A program made the position numbers and the translations under genes. This document shows positions 1-6,824 of a stretch of DNA of 35,984 nucleotides, piece after piece. The stretch comes from Micromonospora andamanensis (lineage in GTDB: Bacteria > Actinomycetota > Actinomycetes > Mycobacteriales > Micromonosporaceae), in assembly GCF_016863495.1 (NCBI RefSeq), contig NZ_BOOZ01000060.1:1-35984 (forward strand). The letters are read 5' to 3'. Under the pieces are notes generated by a model. The model searched no databases and was not told where the DNA came from. It saw only the letters and a program-made list of their open reading frames with translations. The stretch's first letter is position 1. Each line of letters begins with the position of its first letter.

Positions 1-1
1 G

Positions 2-61
2 GCGGTGGACCCCTTGGGTTCAGAAATCCTGGCTCCCGGCGAGGACGGGGTGATCGCGTGA
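2..61 (+). CDS. C-terminal end of an upstream gene (partial)
   Basis: The frame starting at base 2 stays open and reads AVDPLGSEILAPGEDGVIA before a TGA at 59-61. That stop overlaps the GTG start of the next gene in a GTGA junction, the same coupling used by the following four genes. The upstream gene is therefore probably the preceding member of this operon. Only 19 residues are visible, so no family can be named. The reading frame is inferred from the coupling and from acceptable codon use. Confidence 0.5.
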   Translation, partial: AVDPLGSEILAPGEDGVIA

Positions 62-924
62 GCGCATCCACCCACCGCTACCTGAGCCTCGGCGCCGGAG
101 TGCAGAGCTCCACCCTGCTGCTGCTCGCCGCCCGCGGACAGGCCCCTAACTTCGACGCGGCGATCTTCGCCGACACCGGCTGGGAACCCGCTCCCGTCTA
201 CGCCCACCTGCGCCGGCTAGAGCAGCTCGCTGCCGAGGCGGGCATCCCAGTGGTGCGGGTCGCGGCGGGCGACATTCGCCGCGACGCCCTCGACCCCACC
301 CACCGGTTCGCCGCGACGCCCCTGTTCACCCTCGGCCCCCACGGCGAGAGAGGAATGGCCCGGCGCCAATGCACGGGGGAGTACAAGATCAAACCCATTA
401 AGGCTGAGGTGCGGCGCCGCCTCGGCTACCCGCACCCCGCCCGGGTTCCTGCCGGCCTGGTGGCGCAGATGGCAATCGGGATCAGCCTCGACGAGATCGG
501 CCGGGCCCGCGACGCCGACGTGGGCTACATGCGCAACGTCTTCCCGCTGCTCGACCTGGGCTGGCGGCGCACCGACTGCCTGCGCTTCCTGGCCCAGCAC
601 GGTCTTGCCGACACCCCGCGCTCGTCGTGTGTGGGGTGCCCGTTCCACGACGACGGCTTCTGGCTCGCCCTGCGCGAGCACAGCCCGCAGGAGTGGGCGG
701 ACGCGGTCGCCTTCGACCGCTCCATCCGCAACGGCTCCGCGCGGGCCAACGCGGACGGGCACCCGCTGCGCGGCCAGTTCTTCCTGCACCGCCAGAGGGT
801 GCCGCTCGACGAGGTGCAGCTGCGCCCACGCCCTCAGCTCGCGGATACGCCGGGCTGCGGGCCGTGGACCTGCCCTCACGACGAGCCAGCGACAGCCGAC
901 CCCGGACGCGGGGAGGTGGCGTGA
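58..924 (+). CDS. PP-loop ATPase-like protein of the PAPS reductase family (phage/mobile-element type)
   Basis: This is a 288-aa protein starting with GTG at 58. Residues 9-17 read SLGAGVQSS, which matches the PP-loop nucleotide-binding position of the PAPS reductase/adenine nucleotide alpha-hydrolase superfamily. It is followed by IFADTGWEP and, further on, by RRQCTGEYK and SSCVGCPFHDD, a cysteine set typical of the phage and mobile-element members. Known relatives activate a substrate by adenylation; DndC, QueC and the PAPS reductases belong to the same superfamily. The substrate here is unknown. The gene overlaps the methyltransferase downstream by 4 nt, so it is probably made together with it and may serve DNA modification. 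No DndB, DndD or DndE partners are visible, so classical phosphorothioation is not supported. Sulfate assimilation is unlikely in this context. Confidence 0.75.
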   Translation: MSASTHRYLSLGAGVQSSTLLLLAARGQAPNFDAAIFADTGWEPAPVYAHLRRLEQLAAEAGIPVVRVAAGDIRRDALDPTHRFAATPLFTLGPHGERGMARRQCTGEYKIKPIKAEVRRRLGYPHPARVPAGLVAQMAIGISLDEIGRARDADVGYMRNVFPLLDLGWRRTDCLRFLAQHGLADTPRSSCVGCPFHDDGFWLALREHSPQEWADAVAFDRSIRNGSARANADGHPLRGQFFLHRQRVPLDEVQLRPRPQLADTPGCGPWTCPHDEPATADPGRGEVA

Positions 925-2322
925 GCATTGCCCACACCACCGCCCCCAGCATCGGATCGGTCTGCACCGGCTACGGAGGCCTCGACATGGCCGTCGAGCT
1001 GGTGCTCGGCGGCCAGCTCGCCTGGTATGCCGACACCGACCGACACGCCGACACAGTCCTCGCCCACCACTGGCCGGGCGTGCCCAACCTCGGCGACATC
1101 CGCACCGTCGACTGGACGCAGGTCGCGCCCGTCGACATCGTCACCGCAGGATTCCCCTGCCAGGACATCAGCAACGCCGGAAAACGCGTCGGCATCACCG
1201 GCGAGCACTCCAGCGTCTGGAACCACGTCGCCACAGCCGTTCGCATCCTTCGACCGCGGCTGCTCTTCGTGGAGAACGTCGCCGCCCTCCTGCGGCGAGG
1301 GCTCGACGTCGTCCACGCCGACCTGGCCGCGATCGGGTACGACACGAGCTGGCTATGCCTACGCGCATCCGACGTCGGCGCCGCCCACCGCAGAGACCGG
1401 CTGTTCCTGCTGGCCACACCCACCGAACGACTGGCAGGGGATGCGGACGTTGCCGACACCGTGCGCCCGTGACGGCAAGGGCCCCGGCCACCAGTACGGG
1501 CTGCCGGACCTAGTCGAGCCAACCGGCACCCGCCACGGCCTGCTGCCGACACCGACCGCGGTGGCCTACGGGTCCAACATGTCCTCGTCGGCCGGGGCGG
1601 CCCGCCGGCCGAGCCTGGCCGGCATCACCGCCCGGTTGCTGCCGACGCCGACGGTGGCCGACAGCCGATCCTCGGCGAACGTCACCGCCGCACGCACCAC
1701 GCCCACCGGGCACGCGGGCCGGACGCTGACCGACGCGGCCCGGCTGCTGCCGACACCGAGAGCCAGCGACACCGGCACCCCAGGCCGGCGGGCCGGCACC
1801 GGATGGCGACCACCGCTGTCGCAGGTGCTGCTACCCACCCCGAGGGCAACCGACGGAACCAAAGGCTGCCCCGGGCAACGCGGGTCGCACGGCGACCTTA
1901 CGCTGCCGTCGGCGGCCGTGCGGGTACCGGCCCGGACACTGCCCACCCCACGCGCCTCCGACGCGCGGGGACCCGGCCGCCACGGCGACGGCGGCGCGGA
2001 TCTACGCACCACCGTGGCCGGGCTGGGCCAGCCCGACGCCGACCGGTGGGGGATATACGCCGCAGCGGTAGCCCGGTGGGAGCTACTGCTCGGCCAGCCG
2101 GCACCGGAGCCGACCCAACCAGGGCGACACGGCAAACCGGTCCTGGCGCCGCCGTTCGTGGAATGGCTGATGGGCCTCGACGCCGGCCACGTGACCGACC
2201 CGACGCTCGCGTTGCCGCGCACCGCCGCGCTGCGGGTTCTCGGCAACGGCGTCGTTCCCCAACAGGCAGCCGTCGCGTTGCAGCTGCTGCTGTGCCCACA
2301 CCGGTGGGCGGTGCCGGCATGA
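921..2322 (+). pseudogene. C5-cytosine DNA methyltransferase, frame broken near 1425
   Basis: The GTG start at 921 overlaps the previous stop. The first part (921 to about 1425) has motif I (SVCTGYGGLD), motif IV with the catalytic Cys80 (GFPCQDIS), motif VI (VENV) and motif VIII (RDRLF). This frame then ends at a TGA at 1470-1472. The remaining protein continues one base later in the adjacent frame, starting around NDWQGMRTLPTP, and ends at 2322 with motif IX/X (LGNGVVPQQAAVALQ). Joined with one base skipped, the two pieces give 466 aa, a normal length. The region between motif VIII and motif X, where target recognition lies, carries six LPTPxA-type repeats. The break may be a sequencing error, a real mutation or a +1 recoding site. 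The enzyme would methylate cytosine at C5. No cognate endonuclease is visible in the window. Confidence 0.8.
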
Positions 2323-3494
2323 CCGATCCCACCTCACTCGACGCATACCGGTACCGGCGGGTCGGCCCGGTCGAGCTGTATCTCGGCGACGCCCGCAAGG
2401 TGCTCGCCGCGATGGCTGACGCCAGCGTCGACTGCATCGTCACCAGCCCGCCGTTTTGGTCACTACGCGACTACGGCACCGGCACGTGGCACGGCGGCGA
2501 CCCTGCCTGCCCCCACCTCCTGCCGGCGCCACGGCGGGTTGACGGCGCCTCGTGCGGCTGGTGCGGCTCAACATGGGTTGACCCGCAGTACGGGCTCGAA
2601 CCCACGGTGGACGAGTACGTCGACCGGCTCGCGGCCGTGTTCGACGAGGCCATGCGAGTGCTCGACCCGACCGGAACGCTGTGGCTCAACCTCGGCGACA
2701 GCTACACCGGCGGCACCCGCCGCGCGTACGACACCGGCGGCGGCATCACCGGCACGCGCCAGCTACCCGCGGTCTGCAACGGCTCGCCGTTGCCGGCGAA
2801 GAACCTGATCGGCGTGCCCTGGAGGGTGGCGTTCGCGCTCCAGGCGCGCGGATGGTGGCTACGCAACGCGGTCATCTGGTCGAAGACGAACCCGATGCCC
2901 GAGTCCGTGCGCGACCGCCTGTCCACTACCTACGAGTTGTTGTTCCTACTCACCAGGTCCCATTCCTACTACTTCGACCTCGACCCGATCCGGATAACGC
3001 TGGCCCGCCCAGAGGCCGCCGACGGCACCCGGATCATCGGCGGGTCACGCAAGGGCCGCACGGGCGGGATCGACGCCACCGCCCGCCGCCGCGGCGCCAC
3101 CGCCTATGGCCTCGGCAAGTACAGCGCCGCGCAGGTCGGTGCCGAGTCACGAGCCGGCAGGGGCAACCTCGTCCCGCTCGGCCACGCCCACACCGCCGCC
3201 CACCCCAAGGGACGAAACCCCGGGGATGTGTGGCGCATCGCGACCCGCCCCTACCGGGGGTCGCACGTGGCGCCGTTCCCGGTCGACCTGCCGCTGCGGG
3301 CGATCACGGCCGGCTGCCCACCCGGCGGACGGGTCCTCGACCCGTTCTCCGGGGCCGGAACGACCGGGCTCGCCGCTGTCCAGCTCGGCCGGCGCTACCT
3401 CGGTGTCGATGTCCACGCCGGGTTCCACGACGAGACACTGACCCGGCTACGTCCGTATCTGCCCGACGACACGTCGGGCGAGGAGGGCGGGTGA
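2319..3494 (+). CDS. Site-specific DNA methyltransferase (N4-cytosine or N6-adenine type, beta-class order)
   Basis: This 391-aa protein starts at the ATG of an ATGA junction with the C5 methyltransferase. Motif IV, TSPPFW, lies near residue 45, and the AdoMet-binding motif I, DPFSGAGTTGLA, lies near the C-terminus. This order (catalytic motif first, AdoMet motif last) is the beta class. SPP[YF] suggests N4-cytosine methylation, but N6-adenine enzymes of this family cannot be excluded. A cysteine-containing insert (ACPH ... CGWCG) follows motif IV and may bind zinc, as in phage homologues. The central part (IGVPWRVAFALQARGWWLRN, then VIWSKTNPMPES) is characteristic of these enzymes. It is the third member of the coupled operon and probably modifies the element or phage DNA against restriction. 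Confidence 0.85.
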   Translation: MTDPTSLDAYRYRRVGPVELYLGDARKVLAAMADASVDCIVTSPPFWSLRDYGTGTWHGGDPACPHLLPAPRRVDGASCGWCGSTWVDPQYGLEPTVDEYVDRLAAVFDEAMRVLDPTGTLWLNLGDSYTGGTRRAYDTGGGITGTRQLPAVCNGSPLPAKNLIGVPWRVAFALQARGWWLRNAVIWSKTNPMPESVRDRLSTTYELLFLLTRSHSYYFDLDPIRITLARPEAADGTRIIGGSRKGRTGGIDATARRRGATAYGLGKYSAAQVGAESRAGRGNLVPLGHAHTAAHPKGRNPGDVWRIATRPYRGSHVAPFPVDLPLRAITAGCPPGGRVLDPFSGAGTTGLAAVQLGRRYLGVDVHAGFHDETLTRLRPYLPDDTSGEEGG

Positions 3495-3943
3495 GCCTAC
3501 GGACCGTGCCCGTCACCTTCGCACAAGCATGCGCGTTCGTGCAGGACTGGCACCGGCATCACCGGCCGCCACGCGGCCACAAGTTCAGCATCGGAGCCGC
3601 CGACCAGGACAACGTCCTGGTCGGCGTCGCCGTCGTCGGCCGTCCCGTCGCGCGGATGCTCGACGACGGCCTGACCCTGGAGGTCACCCGCGTGGCCACC
3701 GACGGGCATCGCAATGCCTGCTCCCTGCTGTACGCGGCGGCGTGGCAGGCCGCGAAGGCCCTCGGCTACCGCCGACTGGTGACCTACACCCAGCAGGGAG
3801 AGTCCGGAGCCAGTCTCCGCGCGGCCGGGTGGCGCATCGTCGCTGCCCGGCCACCCGCACCCGGCTGGTCCCGGCCCAGCCGGCCCCGGCACGACCGCGG
3901 TAACGCGCACACCGCGCGGCTGCGGTGGGAGCCAGCCACGTAA
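3491..3943 (+). CDS. XF1762-like protein (GNAT-fold-like, function unknown)
   Basis: A GTG start at 3491 overlaps the stop of the methyltransferase (GTGA), giving 150 aa. The sequence FVQDWHRHHRPPRGHKFSIG near the start, then LEVTRVATDGHRNACSLLYA, and an ending that contrasts old and new versions of a small residue-rich strand (TQQGESGASLRAAGW) resemble the XF1762 family found in phages and plasmids. The fold looks like an acetyltransferase, but no acetyl acceptor is known to me. Its tight coupling to two DNA methyltransferases suggests a role in the same modification or anti-restriction operon. The family name is from memory of conserved sequence, not from a search. Confidence 0.7.
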   Translation: MSLRTVPVTFAQACAFVQDWHRHHRPPRGHKFSIGAADQDNVLVGVAVVGRPVARMLDDGLTLEVTRVATDGHRNACSLLYAAAWQAAKALGYRRLVTYTQQGESGASLRAAGWRIVAARPPAPGWSRPSRPRHDRGNAHTARLRWEPAT

Positions 3944-4009
3944 ACCCCGACCGCATGCCGGCGGGCACCCGCGACACGACATCAATCCCTTCTCATCCTG
4001 GAGTGAATC

Positions 4010-4675
4010 ATGGCTGTTTCCATGCCTGCTGCGGGAAGCCCCGCCTCGACGGCGGGGCTTCCCGCCAGCCTGACCGAGGCGCACGAACAGATCAACCACC
4101 TCAACCGGCAGCTGCGCGAACTGGTTGCCACGCATGACGCATTGCGCGACGGTATCCGCCGTGAGCTGCACCAACTCGTCCGCCTTAACTGGGTTCGGCC
4201 CGGCGACGCCGACAAGATCCTCACCAAGTTCCACATCGAGAAGCTGCCCCGCCGCTTCATCGTCGGCGCTGACGTGCCCGTCTCCCTGGTTCTCTGCTCC
4301 CCCAACAGGGATTACGCCCACCGAGGGGCGCGGCGGCTGATCTTCGACGACATGCGCCGCCTGCACGACGCTCGGCTGCGCGCCCGGACCGGGCGCGCCG
4401 TCCTCGGCCCCGCAAGCAACGCGATCGAGATCGCAAAGATCGAACCAGTCGCGTCGGACGGCACGAGCCGCCGCCCGCAGTTCCGCGTCAAGGCGATCCT
4501 TCAAGTGGCCGTCGAGGTCACCCACAGTCGGGTCACCTCAGCGTGGCCGGCCGCGCGCCCGAGGCTGCTGGCCGACCTGGCGCGGCTGCGCCTCATCACC
4601 GTCGACACCACGGCCATCAGACGACTGTGGACATACGACGTGGCAACCGGCCGCTGGTACGACCCCGACCAATGA
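4010..4675 (+). CDS. Hypothetical protein with a short N-terminal helical segment
   Basis: I do not recognise a family for this 221-aa protein. The ATG at 4010 follows a weak Shine-Dalgarno sequence (GGAG about 8 nt upstream). The first 20 residues (Ala/Ser/Gly/Pro-rich) are encoded over a perfect hairpin and may be dispensable. Residues 22-60 (LTEAHEQINHLNRQLRELVA and onward) look like an amphipathic or coiled-coil helix. The rest is a mixed alpha/beta body without membrane segments. It lies 66 nt after the XF1762-like gene and reads in the same direction, so it probably belongs to the element. Such proteins are common in actinomycete integrative elements and prophages. No catalytic motif is visible. 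Confidence 0.6.
   Translation: MAVSMPAAGSPASTAGLPASLTEAHEQINHLNRQLRELVATHDALRDGIRRELHQLVRLNWVRPGDADKILTKFHIEKLPRRFIVGADVPVSLVLCSPNRDYAHRGARRLIFDDMRRLHDARLRARTGRAVLGPASNAIEIAKIEPVASDGTSRRPQFRVKAILQVAVEVTHSRVTSAWPAARPRLLADLARLRLITVDTTAIRRLWTYDVATGRWYDPDQ
4031..4065. repeat. Perfect 15-bp inverted repeat inside the start of the 4010 gene
   Basis: Bases 4031-4045 are the exact reverse complement of 4051-4065, with a 5-nt loop at 4046-4050. The hairpin is GC-rich and has no following T-run. It begins 21 nt after the ATG of the 4010 gene, so the transcript would fold just behind the initiating ribosome site. Confidence 0.85.
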
Positions 4676-5156
4676 GGCCGACACAAGCCTGCCGCGCGAC
4701 TCGACAGCCCACTACCGAGATCCACCAGGACGTCATCGAACAATCGATGTCGGCCCAGCGCGGCCCGCTTTGACATCTTGACGTGGCAGCCCGGCCCGAC
4801 GAAGGGCCAGATTACGCCCAACCACGTGGCGCGGGCCGCCGACAACGCCCCCCGCGCGTACGCCTGCCCCGCCCACCCGACCACTGCCGCACCCAACCTC
4901 AGCGTGCATCCACGCCGCGGCCGGGGGCGGCCGGAGACGGGCGCGGCGATGAACGGGCGATCAGCGAGCACAACCTCCTGAGCCGCCATCCCCACCCCTA
5001 CACGGACCCGCCGCACCTGCGGCGGGTCCGTCCTTTTCAGGAGACGAGACACCCTCATGACCTGCCCCACCCCCACCACTGACTCAACCCACCACGCCGG
5101 CCAGCCACCACCTGGCCGGAACCCACAACCGCATTTCATCCGCCATACCCCGGCGG
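4676..5156 (+). other. Intergenic stretch without a convincing gene
   Basis: Several short open frames exist (for example 4778-4981), but none has both a good ribosome site and a protein-like sequence. The stretch includes the hairpin at 5002-5031. After it comes an AGGAG followed by an ATG at 5057, whose frame becomes a low-complexity Pro/Arg/His product. That ATG could be the true translation start of the transporter downstream only if there were a further frame change. Confidence 0.4.
5002..5031 (+). terminator. Strong hairpin with short T-run (terminator or leader attenuator)
   Basis: Bases 5002-5014 pair perfectly with 5019-5031 around a 4-nt loop. A CCTTTTC tail follows, then AGGAG. 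The stem plus T-run fits intrinsic termination behind the 4010 gene, or attenuation ahead of the transporter gene. Confidence 0.6.
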
Positions 5157-5734
5157 GTGCCGACCCACTGCGCCCGCCACCGCCGGCCGACCTGGCCGGG
5201 CCGCCATCGCCACCGCGGTGCGGTGGTGGCGGCGATGCTGGCCTTCGCCGGTGGCGTCGTCGCCGCGAACGGGCTCACCTCCACCTACGGGCTCGTTCCG
5301 GTCGGCTTCGGCATGACCGCCACCGCCGGCACCGTCGCCGCCGGGTACACCCTGCTGGCCCGGGACTGGGTCCATGAGGTCCCCGCCGCCGCGCCGTGCT
5401 GGCCTGTATCGCCGCTGGGGCGGTACTCAGCGCCGTCCTGGCCGCACCCACGCTCGCCCTCGCCTCCGCAGCCGCGTTCGCGGTGTCGGAACTGGCCGAC
5501 CTGCTGGTGTACCAGCCGCTGCGCGGTCGTGGACTCCTGCGGGCGGTACTGGCCTCCAACGCCGTCGGCGCCCCGCTGGACACGATCGTGTTCCTCACCT
5601 TGGCCGGCTTCCCGGTCTGGTCGGCGGTGCCCGGACAGCTGTGGGTCAAGGCCTGGGCCACCCTCATCCCTGTCGCCGCCGTGCTGGCCGCCCATGCGCT
5701 ACTACGCCACCGCCTCCGGTCCGATCGTCCGTGA
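5157..5734 (+). pseudogene. VUT/YhhQ-like queuosine-precursor transporter, frame broken near 5380
   Basis: Two adjacent frames together give one membrane protein of about 192 aa. The first frame starts at GTG 5157 and contains LAFAGGVVAANGLTSTYG and GLVPVGFGMTATAGTVAAGY up to LLARDWVHE near 5375. The second continues with VLACIAAGAVLSAVLA, AVSELADLLVYQPLR and NAVGAPLDTIVFLTLAGFPV to the TGA at 5732-5734. These are the hallmarks of the VUT family (YhhQ, uptake of queuosine precursors such as preQ0/preQ1), including the short phage-encoded versions. Restoring one missing base near 5380 would rejoin them. The basic N-terminus and about five hydrophobic segments fit an integral membrane protein. 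It overlaps the TGT-like gene downstream. The start is uncertain. Confidence 0.7.
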
Positions 5735-6325
5735 CGCCATGCGCGCCGGCCGGCTCGGCATGATCGCCACCCCGGCGGCAGGCAACAGGGTGCACGAGGG
5801 CGTGGACTGGTGCGCTGACAACGGCTGCTTCAACCCGGGCCGCTACCCCGGCGACAAGTATCTGGCGTGGCTGGCCCGCCACGGCGCGCAAGCGGCGCGG
5901 TGCGCGTTCGCCACCGCCCCCGACGTGGTGGGCGACGCCGCCGCCACGCTGGCCCATTCGGTGCCGATGCTGCCCCTATCCGTGCGGCCGGGTTCCGTGC
6001 CGCGCTCGTCGCGCAGGACGGTCTCGAACGTCTTGTGGTGCCGTGGGAGCTGACCGACGGGTTGTTTCGGGGCGGCACCACCGGATGGAAGCTGGGTCCG
6101 GCCGCCGCCGACCTGGCCGCCGAGGCCCGCGCCCGCGGTTTGACCGTCCATATGGGGCGAGTCAACTCGCTGCGGCGGTTGCGGCACGCCGCCGCGATCG
6201 GCTGCCACTCGGCCGATGGCACCTGCCTCGTCTACGCGCCCCGCCACCAACTGCCGCGACTGCTGTCCTGGCTCGACGAGGTCAACCAATCCGGCGGCAC
6301 CCGACCGCCCGCGGTCAGGCCCTGA
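5694..6325 (+). pseudogene. Phage-type TGT/DpdA-like protein (candidate 7-deazaguanine DNA transglycosylase), frame broken near 5973
   Basis: The first frame, from ATG 5694, reads MRYYATASGPIVRDAMRAGR, then DWCADNGCFN and DVVGDAAATLAHSVPMLP. The second frame continues IRAAGFRAALVAQDGLERLV, then GGTTGWKLGPAA and HMGRVNSLRRL ending in SADGTCL, and stops at 6325. One missing base near 5973 separates them; repaired, the protein is about 210 aa. The pattern ADNG(C)F, PDVVGD and GRVNSLRRL...DGT is what I know from actinophage proteins. It recalls tRNA-guanine transglycosylase/DpdA relatives, in which DSGGF-like and DGT-like aspartates are catalytic. One aspartate usually seen before the final SADGT is a histidine here. 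It overlaps the VUT gene, which supports a shared pathway of precursor import and base exchange. The TGT assignment is inference, not certain. Confidence 0.55.
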
Positions 6326-6436
6326 CCCTGCGCGGGCCTGCGCCGCGCGGCAGCGCGCCGTGCCATGCCGTCGGCCTCTCTCCCGCGTGGCCGGCGGGTT
6401 CCTCTCACCTCACGTCCTCGGAAGGACTGCCTTGCT

Positions 6437-6739
6437 ATGACCATGCCCGAGCACCACTTCGCCGACCACTCCAGCCCAGAAAACGGGCAACCCGACGACA
6501 CCGCTTGGACCGTCGAGCGGATCCGCGCACTCGGCGTGATCACCGACATCGCCACCGCGGCGCAAATCTTCGGCCTGTCCCGCGCCGCCGCCTACGAGCT
6601 CGCTAAACGCGACCAGTTCCCGGTCGCCGTGCTGCGCTTCGGCAGCCGCTACCGCGTACCGGTCGCGGCGATCCTGAACGCCCTGCACCTGCCCGCCGCC
6701 GACGAGCAACCGCCAGACCCGCCACCACCGGCGACTTGA
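6437..6739 (+). CDS. Excisionase-like helix-turn-helix DNA-binding protein
   Basis: This 100-aa protein starts at ATG 6437, with GGAAGGA upstream. Residues 35-75 form a MerR/excisionase-type winged helix: DIATAAQIFGLSRAAAYELA, then KRDQFPVAVLRFGSRYRVPV. The remainder is an acidic N-terminal tail and a Pro-rich C-terminal tail. It ends 85 bp before the integrase start, the standard xis-int order of actinomycete integrative elements. It is expected to bend att DNA and steer the integrase toward excision. A purely regulatory role is possible. Confidence 0.8.
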   Translation: MTMPEHHFADHSSPENGQPDDTAWTVERIRALGVITDIATAAQIFGLSRAAAYELAKRDQFPVAVLRFGSRYRVPVAAILNALHLPAADEQPPDPPPPAT

Positions 6740-6824
6740 TCTGGTCGCCGAAGGCACGCGTCGATCACCCCGTATGAAATCCGCAGCCACCGGCTGCCCC
6801 ACAACCCCGAGGAGCCACAGCACC

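Noticed and set aside
58..924. DndC-type phosphorothioation enzyme
   Set aside because: It shares the PP-loop superfamily, but no DndB, DndD or DndE neighbours are present and the protein is shorter than DndC.
1440..1980. CRISPR or DNA-level tandem array
   Set aside because: The periodic LPTP pattern is at protein level with variable DNA and spacing. No direct repeats with spacers are seen anywhere in the window.
2681..3490. Upstream extension of the XF1762-like frame
   Set aside because: It runs antiphase through the methyltransferase gene and is Arg/Pro/His-rich. The GTG at 3491 in the GTGA junction is the plausible start.
4778..4981. 67-aa plus-strand frame
   Set aside because: It has a TTG start, no ribosome site, a low-information sequence and no family resemblance.
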